From NCBI GenBank assembly GCA_029718625.1, contig CM056380.1, positions 16,845,019 through 16,909,018 of the forward strand: a stretch of DNA of 64,000 bases, given 5' to 3'. Position 1 is the first letter of the stretch. Every line of letters begins with the position of its first letter. A model generated the notes under the pieces. The model was not told the origin of the DNA. It searched no databases and worked only from the letters and a program-made list of their open reading frames with translations. The DNA is from Synaphobranchus kaupii (lineage: Eukaryota > Chordata > Actinopteri > Anguilliformes > Synaphobranchidae). The translations under genes and the position numbers were made by a program. This document shows, piece after piece, positions 46,256 to 57,500 of this stretch.

Positions 46256-47500
46256 AATCGCCCAGCAGCCCTGTGATTCTGACCTCTTGGTGTGAACATC
46301 AATAGAGTACTGAGGACCAGTGAGAATTCTGTTTGTAGAATTGTGTTTGTTTTTTGTTTTTTGTTTTTATACAACCCCCAGCATTTATAGACAAGAAGCT
46401 ACTTTTTTCACAGATACACACACAGTCCAGGACTGCTTCAACTTCATCAGCAGGGCACAAAAGCACACGAGTGCAGTTTACATTATCTATTAATGTAAAA
46501 AAGCTCTTTCCCATGCCAGTGCTTGTCAGAATAAATTAGTCTGTATTGAGGAAATATTCAGCTTTACAGTGTCAACTAACGTTATTAGTTGGGTTATGAA
46601 ACACTGACAGTACATGGAACTTTCAATGTGTTTAACGAAATGTAATGACAAAAATAGACGTGTTTTTTTCTATGATGTGTGTATTTGTTGCAAAACACCG
46701 TTTTGTAAGGTTCATACACCGATGAAAAAATATATTTGAGTTATTTCATTCCTTTGAGGACGAAGAAGACCTTTAACACTTGGATTAGCGCGTTTTGTTT
46801 CATGCACAACCCTCCCTGTTCTAGAACAAAAGAGGCTTTCTGTGAATGTAGTATGGAGAAATGGGAATTATTGGCTGAGTGTTGGTCACATGTTCACACA
46901 CACAAGGTCGTAAGTAATCTCCTTTTGAGTTCCAGCTCCAATTAGCCTCTGAGTCAATCTCTGCCTGCCAGCCCAACGTCAATCGTAACGTTACATCAGA
47001 CATTTTATGCACCGCAAGGACGCATACAAAGGCATAATCACAGTCAAAATGCAACTGCCTCTTTGTTCCTGAAGAATTCAAGAGTGCTGTTGGGATGTGA
47101 CGTTGAACTCGGCAAAAGCCAAAGCACGTTCTCCTCTCAAACCCTGTAAGTATGTTTAGCATGCTGAACTTCCTTTGTTCTATTCTTGAGTGCAGCTCCC
47201 ATAAGCTTGTATGGCTATTAATATTTATACTCCAGCTGATGTATCACCAGTTATGCAAAGGGAATTTATAATAATCACTGAAAGTAAAATGTTTTAAATA
47301 AGAAAATAATGTGCTGGTAAATTGTCAAGACAGTACAGGTTTATGATATGATTATATCATAATGTTAGGGTGCTTAGGATTAATTTATGAGTAATGAAGT
47401 GCCCGTTCTTGGATTCGTGTGTGTATATTTCAATATTTAATTTACTGCGTTTCTTCAATTTGCTTCTCGCCATGGTCAGAGCTGTGTCAGCCTCTTCATC
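46256..47500. other. Intergenic stretch without recognisable gene
   Basis: No exon, array or named element was recognised. Confidence 0.4.
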
Positions 47501-47507
47501 TGCAGGA

Positions 47508-48390
47508 ATCTCGGAGTGGCCCTGGACCAGACAAACTGTCCCTCTGAGAGCATTGTGGCAGGTGGTCACCATGCGGATACTTCCTGTACGACAGCCAGAG
47601 ACTCCACCCCTTCCTGTCCACCTACTCTACCCATCTCTTATGCTGCGTTCACGCCATATGGGAGAGATGGTAACTCCGAGCTTCCAACTTGGAAATCCCG
47701 TTCACGTCAGCTTTCAAGGCGAAAATATTACATGTGAACTCTTGAGTTTTTTTTAACAATTCTGATTTATCCCACTTGACATCACCAGTGCAGAAATGGC
47801 CTTCAACAGCCTACCAGGCATGGTGGCGAATTATGTGGTCAGACGTAAGAAAGAAGCATACTTTCAACAAATGATCAGGAAAAATAACTGCATAACCAAC
47901 TCTTGTTTATCGGAGTTAACGTATCACCTGATTACATGTCAAAAGTCCGTAGGCTAGCTATGGTCAAATCAAATGTTCAGCAAAGTTTGACAAAACCAGC
48001 CAAAAATGCGATTGCAAAAACAAAAGTTTCCGGCAGACCTCCATCTTTTTTCAGTGATCTCAGAGACCCTCACCAAATCTTGGCGGATCCAAACGGGCTC
48101 ATCCCGAGGTCAACGCGTGAATGCTTCCGAGTTACGAGCGAGCAAGTCGTTCAAATCATAATTCCCTTATGACGTGAATGCAGCATTTGTCCAGTGGCTT
48201 ATTATCTCCCATATGGACTACTTTAACTCCCTCCTTGCTGGCCTCTCTGCCTCTCCCATCAGACCTCTGCAACTCATCCAGAATGCTGCTGTTCATCTGA
48301 TCTACAACCTCCCCAGACTCAGCCATGTCACTCCCCTTTTCACATAGCTACACTTCCTGGTCACATCTCCTGTCTGTACTGTCTAAGCTT
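47508..48390 (+). pseudogene. L2-like LINE reverse transcriptase fragment, split by a MITE
   Basis: The plus-strand frames give LGVALD, YFLYDSQRLHPFLSTYSTHL (before 47640), then QWLIISHMDYFNSLLAGLSA, SPIRPLQLIQNAAVHLIYNL and PRLSHVTPLF (after 48185). These are consecutive parts of an L2-type ORF2 C-terminus. Frameshifts and an in-frame stop show it is dead. A MITE at 47641-48185 divides it. Confidence 0.8.
47641..48185. mobile_element. MITE with TGCTGCGTTCACGCC ends inside the LINE
   Basis: The left end TGCTGCGTTCACGCCATATG is complementary, with two mismatches, to the right end ATGACGTGAATGCAGCA. Removing it restores contiguity of the LINE protein. The 89-codon frame inside (47903-48172) is not recognised. 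Confidence 0.75.
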
Positions 48391-48960
48391 CCCATTGCAG
48401 TCAGAACAGCAGAAACCCTGCCCATCTTCCCATTGCAGTCAGGACAGCAGAAACCCCGCCCATCTTCCCATTGCAGTCAGAACAGCAGAAACCCCGCCCA
48501 TCTTCCCATTGCAGTCAGGACAGCAGAAACCCCGCCCATCTTCCCATTGCAGTCAGAACAGCAGAAACCCCGCCCATCTTCCCATTGCAGTCAGAACAGC
48601 AGAAACCCCGCCCATCTTCCCATTGCAGTCAGGACAGCAGAAACCCCGCCCATCTTCCCATTGCAGTCAGAACAGCAGAAACCCCGCCCATCTTCCCATT
48701 GCAGTCAGAACAGCAGAAACCCCGCCCATCTTCCCATTGCAGTCAGAACAGCAGAAACCCCGCCCATCTTCCCATTGCAGTCAGAACAGCAGAAACCCCG
48801 CCCATCTTCCCATTGCAGTCAGAACAGCAGTAACCCCGCCCATCTTCCCATTGCAGTCAGAACAGCAGAAACCCCGCCTATCTTCCCATTGCAGTCAGAA
48901 CAGCAGAAACCCCGCCCATCTTCCCATTGCAGTCAGAACAGCAGAAACCCCGCCCATCTT
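48391..48960 (+). repeat. 38-bp minisatellite, 15 copies
   Basis: The unit starts CCCATTGCAGTCAGAACAGC and ends AGAAACCCCGCCCATCTT; 570 bp is exactly 15 x 38. Long open frames are repeat artefacts. Confidence 0.97.
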
Positions 48961-49419
48961 CTGATGCAGAGTGAACAGCAGAAACCCCGCCCATCTTCTG
49001 ATGCAGAGTGAACAGCAGAAACCCCGCCCGTCTTCTGATGCAGAGTGAACAGCAGAAACCCGCCCGTCTCCTGATGCAGAGTGAACAGCAGAAACCCCGC
49101 CCGTCTTCTGATGCAGAGTGAACAGCAGAAACCCTGCCCGTCTTCTGATGCAGTGAACAGCAGAAACACCGCCCGTCTTCTGATGCAGAGTGAACAGCAG
49201 AAACCCCGCCCGTCTTCTGATGCAGAGTGAACAGCAGAAACCCCGCCCATCTTCTGATGCAGAGTGAACAGCAGAAACCCCGCCCGTCTTCTGATGCAGA
49301 GTGAAGAGCAGAAACCCCGCCCATCTTCTGATGCAGAGTGAAGAGCAGAAACCCCGCCCATCTTCTGATGCAGAGTGAACAGCAGAAACCCCGCCCATCT
49401 TCTGATGCAGAGTGAACAG
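48961..49419 (+). repeat. 37-bp minisatellite, about 12 copies, related to the preceding array
   Basis: The unit starts CTGATGCAGAGTGAACAGCA and ends GAAACCCCGCCCATCTT. It shares AACAGCAGAAACCCCGCCC with the 38-bp unit, but the first 14 bases are different. The switch occurs cleanly at 48960/48961. Confidence 0.95.
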
Positions 49420-49982
49420 CCACCTCTTCAGACTGCACCATGGCTCCCCTGACCTCCCCAAGATCACCTTTCTGTTTCCTCTTTCTATCTTTGGATTTCC
49501 CTTTGAATAATGTAGTCATAGCTGTGTCAGGAGTTATAGCTGTGTGTTATCTGCCTAGTGATACTTTCTTTAGTTACATTACAGAGTTGTTTGTTAGGTT
49601 AACATTACACTTATTGGTTATTAATGGGCCTCTGTGTATTTTGGTTATATCGGATTTACACTGATGTTCGCCACTTCTGTACGTAGTTCTGGATAAGAGA
49701 GACTGCTGAGTGATAGGTGATAATAATGGTCTGGAGACAAGAAGAAACACCTGTTATCTCCCTTTCCATTGCAGCAAAATATTATATTTCTTATATTAAC
49801 ACTTTATATTTCCTAGGTAGGAAACCACAGAACAGTTCTTTGGATGGAATGCTCAGCTATCAAACTGACAGGATGAACACTATACACTACATTTCCCATG
49901 ATGCATTTTCACACAAGCATATAACATGTTCATTGGCAAAATAGGTGCAAATTCTTGGTTCCCAGGAACTTTGTGGGAAATA

Positions 49983-50950
49983 CAGTACCAGTTAAAAGTT
50001 TGGACACACCTACTCATAGAAGGTTTTTTCCGTTATTTTTACTGTTTTCCACATTTTGGAATAGTAAAGACATCAAAACTATGAGATAACACAAATTAAA
50101 TTATGCAAAAACCAAAAAAGGGTTAAACAAATAAAAAAAGTCTTATATTTTAGATTCTTCAAAGTAGCCACCCTTTGCCTTGATAACAGCTTTGCACATT
50201 CTTGCCATTCTCTCAAACAACTTCTGTGGTAAACAGGTATTCCAGAGGTAAAAAGGTGATGCCATCATGACTATAAAAGGATATCAAAATACTCCTGATA
50301 TCTTATTTCCAGGTACTCTTAGAAGCGATACTATAACCTCTGCATTTGAATGGATCTCTATAGGAATTGGGGGGTGGGACTAGATTTAGCTTTAAATTAC
50401 ACTGAAACAGTGTGGAACACATGGTTGGCTAAATGGCTTTAAGTCATCAAGGGTCTGACGTATCAAACAAGCCTTAAACCATCACTCTGCTGCCAGAAAT
50501 ACAGTAGATATGGCTGGTTAACTTGAAGGGTTTCTTTTCCTGACTTATTTTTCCATAGAGTTCAATAGGAAAATTTGTCAGGAGAAACAACCCTTAAAGT
50601 GATCCATCCATATCTACTGTATTTCTGGCAGCAGAGTGATGGTTTGAGGCTCGTTTGATACCTCAGACCCTTGATGACTTACAGCCATTTAGCCAACCAT
50701 GGGTTACATACTATTCCTGTGTAATTTAAAGCTAAATCTAGTCCCACCCCCCAATTCCCATAGAGATCCATTCAAATGCAGAGGTTATAGTATCGCTTCT
50801 AAGAGTACCTGGAAATAAGATATCAGGAGTCTTTTGATATCCTTTTATACAGTCATGATGGCATCACCTGTTTACCTGTGGAATACCTGTTTACCACAGA
50901 AGTTGTTTGAGAGAATGGCAAGAATGTGCAAAGCCGTTATCAAGGCAAAG
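49983..50950. mobile_element. Tc1-terminus palindromic (foldback) element
   Basis: The left end CAGTACCAGTTAAAAGTTTG, preceded by TA, is a Tc1-type terminus. From about 50175 to 50950 the sequence is one large imperfect palindrome centred near 50560. Paired landmarks are CTTTGCCTTGATAACAGC with GCCGTTATCAAGGCAAAG, GGAATTGGGGGGTGGGACTA with TAGTCCCACCCCCCAATTCC, and GCTGCCAGAAATACAGTAGA with TCTACTGTATTTCTGGCAGC. The right terminus is missing. There is no transposase. The 22780-23140 element is a shorter relative. Confidence 0.85.
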
Positions 50951-50955
50951 CAACA

Positions 50956-51450
50956 GTGCAGGTCAAGTTGACGAGTCTCAGAACCATTCCACTTTTCTAC
51001 CCAAAAACCAAAGGAAAAACCTGAATCATCAAAGCAAGACCCAATCACAAAACAGAAGCAAGGACAATGACCCCTGCTTGCACTATGTACGTTTGTCACA
51101 CCATGTTAACCATTTGTGGCACAGACTCTTGCATTACCTACTGTTCACTTTTGAATGTGTTCCAGGGTCTTTATTCAGCGCCCACTGTACCACACCACCA
51201 ATGACACCATCTTGTTCCCCACTTTCCAACAACACCAAACATGAATACACTGTACATGGAAAACCTAAGGTTACATAATGCCGTTTCAACATCAGTAGTT
51301 CTATTAGCATTCCAGTAGACACAGCGGATTAGTTGCACCTGTATTATTGGGCAATAGTATTTTTCCTTATCAGATCTTGCTCCCTTCTTAGCTGACAGTC
51401 AGTCCACCTTTGGTAGTCAGGATAAGGGACATACTTCTGTAAACCACCAT
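50956..51450. other. Stretch without recognisable gene
   Basis: Nothing supported on either strand. Confidence 0.4.
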
Positions 51451-51454
51451 CACA

Positions 51455-51965
51455 AACAGTACACACACACACACATGCCTACACATGCATGCCACGCACA
51501 TACACACACTCACAAATGCCCACACAAGCACACATACAAACACACGCACACACATGCCCACATACACACACACATTCACAAATGCCCACACAAACACGCA
51601 CGCATACACACAAATACACACGCCCACATGAGAACACATATGCAGACACAAACACACACACATGCACACACACTCACAAATACCCACACAAGCACGCACG
51701 CATACACACACACATACAAGCCCACATGACCACACACAGACACGAACACACACACATACACATACACACACACTCACAAATGCCCACACACACATGCGCA
51801 CACACACACAAGCACGCGCGCGTACACACACATATACAAGCCCACATGACCACAGACAGACACAAACACGCACACATACACATACACACACACTCACAAA
51901 TGCCCACACACACACGCGCACACACACACACAAGCACGCGCGCGTACACACACACATACACACAC
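51455..51965. repeat. CA-rich array with a 120-bp higher-order unit
   Basis: CA-rich sequence with recurring CTCACAAATGCCCACAC and AAGCCCACATGACCACA blocks. The segment at 51721-51780 recurs at 51841-51900 with four substitutions, giving a 120-bp period. Open frames on both strands are artefacts. Confidence 0.9.
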
Positions 51966-51969
51966 AGAT

Positions 51970-53860
51970 TAAAGATTACATATTATTGTCTTGCTGCCTG
52001 GATAAAGCTTTCTCAGGCCGTCACTCCCAGCCAGCAGGGACCAAACAGCCTGAGAGGGAGAGAGAGATAAGAAGCACATTCACACCGAGCAAAGTAAGGT
52101 AGGAAAGTAAACCTCTTTCATTTGGTTCATAAACTCCTCAGTTCCATGCAGAGTCTAAGGATTGTACTGGTTTAATGGATGATATGGATTTCTGACTTTT
52201 CTGGGTACTTTTAAGGTGTTTTGTTGCTTTATGTGTCACTTAAAAGAAGCATGCGTATCTCTCAAAAAGAAAGTGTTTTATTCAATCTGACATTTGGAAG
52301 TAGGAGTCTGCATGTTTTTATGTGGCTGAGTTGGCTAATGTTACAGTAAAACTGTAAGTACACATACATGCATGTATTACAAATTTCATGCCTTCATGAA
52401 TGTATTTTCATGTTTTCTGTATGTGCACATATATCTTTCATGTCATGAGGGGAATTCTGACAATATGCTGTGGACACAGAGCCGGATCTAGACATAGGCA
52501 AGGGTCTGCCTCAGGGGGGTCCTGAAAGCAACATCAACTTTAGGCCTGTAAAAAAAATATATTAAACATAATATCAAAATATAAAATATCTTTCGATATT
52601 TTTAAATAATTTAGGATAAAACATAAATAAAAACCTAATCTAAAACTTTTATTTCAATCAAAACTTCAGAACAGCAGAACTTTTATTTTTTCACGTAGCC
52701 TAGCCAGAGATTTTCTCATATAGGGGAAGGGTCTCTGCTCTGGCCTAGCTACACACATTGAAATGTGTGGAAAAAAACAATTGTCTACCTAGTGAAATCT
52801 ATCCATTTAATCCTGCCCTGTGTGGACGCACGCAAAAACGCGAATACATTAAATTATTTAGTTACGTATAGTTGTGTGTGCTCTTCATTATCTGCCAACC
52901 TTCTCTGCTACTTGTGTATACATAAGTGTGCTGTCATTGCTTATCGTTAAGATATCAACATTTTTATTCTGAACTGACAAGAAAAGGAAAGAGCAAACAC
53001 AAATATACATCTATATTTAGATTTTTTAATAATTTATAACTATAAAACTTCAAATGTACAAATGTTCTTCCTCAAGTTCTCAAAGTCCTCAATAATCTCT
53101 GTGTCTAACAGGGTTTGAGCCATGAGGGGCTTATTAAACTCGAACAGCATCTGATTTTATTTTTTCTTGTGGAAACCCTCTCACAGATCTTATTTTCATC
53201 CTGTAAGAGCCTTATCCAAAGAATTCTCATGTGCTCAAGAAACTATTTACAAACCCAAGTTGGCTTCCAGCAATAACTATGAATGCACACACACACACAC
53301 ACGTACACACACACGCACACACACACACAAACAGCAATAAACTAAACTGTCTATTCCCCTATGGGTCAATGTTTTTAGATTTTCAGCCTCGTTTGAATTT
53401 CCTGACCGTTTTGCTTATTTTGCCAAAGGCTATTGGTGTCCAATCCATTAATTCATTATTCAGCCAAACCCACATTTTATTTTCCTGTTTATCCGGTTCA
53501 CCGTGCGTGTTTTACACAGCAATTAGTTAAAAAAGCAGCATGTTACATAATGTCTGTACCTGCAGTAAAAAAACAGCATGTCTGGACTCTATACAGAATA
53601 TAAGTTTAGTCTGTGTGGAGTCCACTGTCCTTTTCATGCGTAATACTTGGGCCTTATTCCGCACATGATCAAAACCTCTGGATTTTGTGGAAGCATACAC
53701 AAGAATGAGACTGAGTCTATGAAACCCTCTCCACAAACGTCACGCTATTTATGAAAACAGGGTGTAAATGTCTGAATTACTTCCTGGGAAAAGTGATCTG
53801 AGCTACATATAGAATGACTGAGTAGAGCAGTATAATTTAAACAATATATATGTACTTCAT
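51970..53860. other. Intergenic stretch without recognisable gene
   Basis: Only a short CA-rich tract at 53286-53331 stands out. The rdh5 5' non-coding exon could lie here but cannot be identified from sequence. Confidence 0.35.
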
Positions 53861-53899
53861 AAGTAATAATTATTTAATTTTACCAAATGTGCACGTGTA

Positions 53900-53968
53900 C
53901 ATCCACATCCACACACATAAACATGCATTTACATGTGTACAAATATACTCACGCACACATGCACAGCA

Positions 53969-54001
<33 letters not shown>

Positions 54002-54152
54002 CACATGCATGCACAACCACACACAGTAACACACACCCGCGCACACACACACACACACACAGTAGCACAAACCCGCACACACTCACACAGTAGCACACAC
54101 CCCACACACATACAAACACAGTAGCACACACCCGCACACACACACACACTCA
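53900..54152. repeat. CA-rich tract directly upstream of the rdh5 coding exon
   Basis: Imperfect CA-rich array with repeated CACAGTAGCACACACCC-type units. It ends about 20 bp before the putative acceptor at 54171-54172, so it would occupy the end of a 5' UTR intron. Confidence 0.9.
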
Positions 54153-54193
54153 CAACTCTCCCTTGTCCGTAGCCCGGTCCTCACAACGTTTCG

Positions 54194-54518
54194 ATGGAGG
54201 ACCTGTGTCAGTACGCGCTGTGGGGCGTGCCTGTGGTGTGTTTTCTGATCTGGCTGTGGAGAGACAGCCTGCAGGTCACCGCTATCGGAGAGAAGTACGT
54301 CTTCATCACCGGCTGTGACACGGGCTTCGGAAACCTCCTGTGCAAGCAGCTGGACCGCCGCGGCTTCAACGTGCTTGCCGCGTGTCTGACGGAGAGAGGG
54401 GCCGACGACGTGCGCAGGGCCACGGGCCCCAAGCTGAAGACCACACTGCTGGACGTTACCGACTCCGCCAGCATCCAGAAAGCCATTGAGTGGACCAGGA
54501 AGGAGACTGGAGATACAG
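54194..54518 (+). CDS. rdh5: rdh5 coding exon 1
   Basis: 325 bases: 108 codons plus one. It begins [20 protein letters not shown] and ends [10 protein letters not shown] plus G. An acceptor-like TCTCCCTTGTCCGTAG ends at 54172, so the exon probably starts at 54173 with 21 bases of 5' UTR. The donor ACAG|GTGATG is weak at positions +5 and +6 and is the first of about 25 identical donors. Confidence 0.92.
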
Positions 54519-57500
54519 GTGATGGGGGGTGGAGGGGCATTGAGTAGACCAGGAAGGAGACTGGAGATACAGGTGATGGGGGGTGGAGGGGCATTGAGTG
54601 GACCAGGAAGGAGACTGGAGATACAGGTGATGGGGGGTGGAGGGGCAGAGAGTGGACCAGGAAGGAGACTGGAGATACAGGTGATGGGGGGTGGAGGGGC
54701 ATTGAGTGGACCAGGAAGGAGACTGTAGATACAGGTGATGGGGGGTGGAGGGGCATTGAGTGGACCAGGAAGGAGACTGGAGATACAGGTGATGGGGGGT
54801 GGAGGGGCATTGAGTGGACCAGGAAGGAGACTGGAGATACAGGTGATGGGGGGGTGGAGGGGCATTGAGTGGACCAGGAAGGAGACTGGAGATACAGGTG
54901 ATGGGGGGTGGAGGGGCAGAGAGTGGACCAGGAAGGAGACTGGAGATACAGGTGATGGGGGGTGGAGGGGCAGAGAGTGGACCAGGAAGGAGACTGGAGA
55001 TACAGGTGATGGGGGGTGGAGGGGCAGAGAGTGGACCAGGAAGGAGACTGGAGATACAGGTGATGGGGGTGGAGGGGCATTGAGTGGACCAGGAAGGAGA
55101 CTGGAGATACAGGTGATGGGGGGTGGAGGGGCAGAGAGTGGACCAGGAAGGAGACTGGAGATACAGGTGATGGGGGGTGGAGGGGCATTGAGTGGACCAG
55201 GAAGGAGACTGGAGATGCAGGTGATGGGGGGTGGAGGGGCATTGAGTGGACCAGGAAGGAGACTGGAGATACAGGTGATGGGGGGTGGAGGGGCATTGAG
55301 TGGACCAGGAAGGAGACTGGAGATACAGGTGATGGGGGGTGGAGGGGCAGAGAGTGGACCAGGAAGGAGACTGGAGATACAGGTGATGGGGGGTGGAGGG
55401 GCATTGAGTGGACCAGGAAGGAGACTGGAGATACAGGTGATGGGGGGTGGAGGGGCATTGAGTGGACCAGGAAGGAGACTGGAGATACAGGTGATGGGGG
55501 GTGGAGGGGCAGAGAGTGGACCAGGAAGGAGACTGGAGATACAGGTGATGGGGGGTGGAGGGGCATTGAGTGGACCAGGAAGGAGACTGGAGATACAGGT
55601 GATGGGGGGTGGAGGGGCAGAGAGTGGACCAGGAAGGAGACTGGAGATACAGGTGATGGGGGGTGGAGGGGCATTGAGTGGACCAGGAAGGAGACTGGAG
55701 ATACAGGTGATGGGGGGTGGAGGGGCATTGAGTGGACCAGGAAGGAGACTGGAGATACAGGTGATGGGGGGTGGAGGGGCATTGAGTGGACCAGGAAGGA
55801 GACTGGAGATACAGGTGATGGGGGGTGGAAGGGCAGAGAGATGGAGACAGAGGGACACCGGTTGACCACCAAAAATATGTTACTTTTATTTATTAAATTA
55901 TTTATTAATTTATTTACTTTCATTTTCTTTTTTCTGCATTATTATTATTATTATTGTTAATAATAATAATATTGCTATTACTTTGTGTTGTTTTTGTTAC
56001 GACAGTTAGTTATAAAGAAATTCTGTTTAATTTATATTCATGTTTGAGTGTATTTCTGTATGTACGCTTTGGTAATATTTACAAGCGTATTTCATGCTAA
56101 TAAAGCATTTTCAATTTGAGAGAGAGAGAGAGAGAAAGATTTAACTCTATGGAGTACTCAAGTGAGTATGTCAGATATGGGCGGAGTCTGGTTTCGGAAG
56201 TAAATTCCCTATTACAGATAGAATGGGCTTCGGAGACTATTGACTATTTCTTAAAAATCTGATTTATAGAATGAGCTGAAACGTTCCTGAATTAGCCTGT
56301 GTGGTATGAGGATATTTTATTTTTTAAAGTAACAGATTAATGAAATACGTCACTGTTGTGTAAAAACACACTCGCCTTTGTACGTTTTTTTCTTAAACGT
56401 ATTTACTGTAAATACATTAGGCTACTTATTTTATGTTTATTATGTATATACTGTATGTGACTATTCTGAAGTAAATGTATTCTGTTACCGTATTCTGTTC
56501 AGCAAGCTAAACACGCAAACAAACCAAAACAATTTAAATAAATTATTTGGAATGAAGTAATTTCCCCTTTGACCGCATGTTGTTTCCTCTATGAGAGATT
56601 TTAATTTTGTTTAAAAAAATGTCCATTTATTAAAGCAGGTTGAGGGTGTCTGTGGGGGCTGATATTTCTGGGGTTCTCCCTCTCAAGTACTTTTTTCTTC
56701 ACTCCGCACGTGACGCGACGTTCAACTTCCGTCACAAATTTCACAGTAGAAGTAACAAGCCTGTCCAAACACTTGAATCGAGTCTGAACCACTTGTGACA
56801 TTGTTGCGTGGACAGTCTCCCACCTGAAAAGATCGGATTTGAAAAGCAAATCCAATTTGAAGATTAAGCAAAGCCTCGGCAGTCACAGTGCACAGTGGGT
56901 CCTCAGGACTGAGGTAGGGAACACCGGTTCTAGAGGAAGCCACATTTAGATTACATTTCAGTTCATTCACTTAACAGACAGTGATACCCTTATGGAAAAA
57001 AATATACTGCAGTATATTGTAAATATATCAAAATTGTTTTCACAATATATTTAAAATATACTGCAGTATATTACATTTCCATAAGGGTATCCAGTGTGAC
57101 TTCCCTTGCAAAAACTAGTAAACTAAAGTTAACTTTTAACTATACAAATTTTGATAAACTATTAAGTCTACTTGTAAGTGTACTATTTTGATACTTATTG
57201 AGACTAAATTGGCCGACATTTTAAGTCATAAAAGTATAATTAAAAGTGAACTGTAGTTTTTTTGTAAGGGTTATAAAACTGGTAAACATCAGTGCTACTG
57301 GGCGGAGAGATAATGGCGGCGCTCTCCTCCGGTCTCAAGGGCTCTGGGGCCTGGTCAACAACGCCGGGCGGTCCCTACCCATGGGGCCCACGGAATGGAT
57401 GAAGGTGTCGGACTTCGAGAGCACCCTGCGGGTGAACTTGACGGGCGTGATCGCGACCACGCTGGCCTTCCTGCCGCTGCTGAAGAAGGGGCGCGGCCGC

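Noticed and set aside
45497..46295. Frames encoding WMGPTVWYLLRHCSSV or HTLEQCLNRYQTVGPI repeats
   Set aside because: Artefact of the 48-bp minisatellite; no start, splice or family support.
38414..49419. Regular repeats considered as CRISPR-like arrays
   Set aside because: Units are contiguous without unique spacers, and the DNA is vertebrate; these are minisatellites.
48325..49519. Frames encoding AETPPIFPLQS or HQKTGGVSAVHSAS repeats
   Set aside because: Artefact of the 38/37-bp minisatellites, open on both strands.
54083..55923. Open frames of 571 and 591 codons on the minus strand across rdh5 exon 1 and intron 1
   Set aside because: They arise because the 54-bp unit is a multiple of three and lacks stops in these frames; the proline-rich product has no family and runs antisense to a proven exon.
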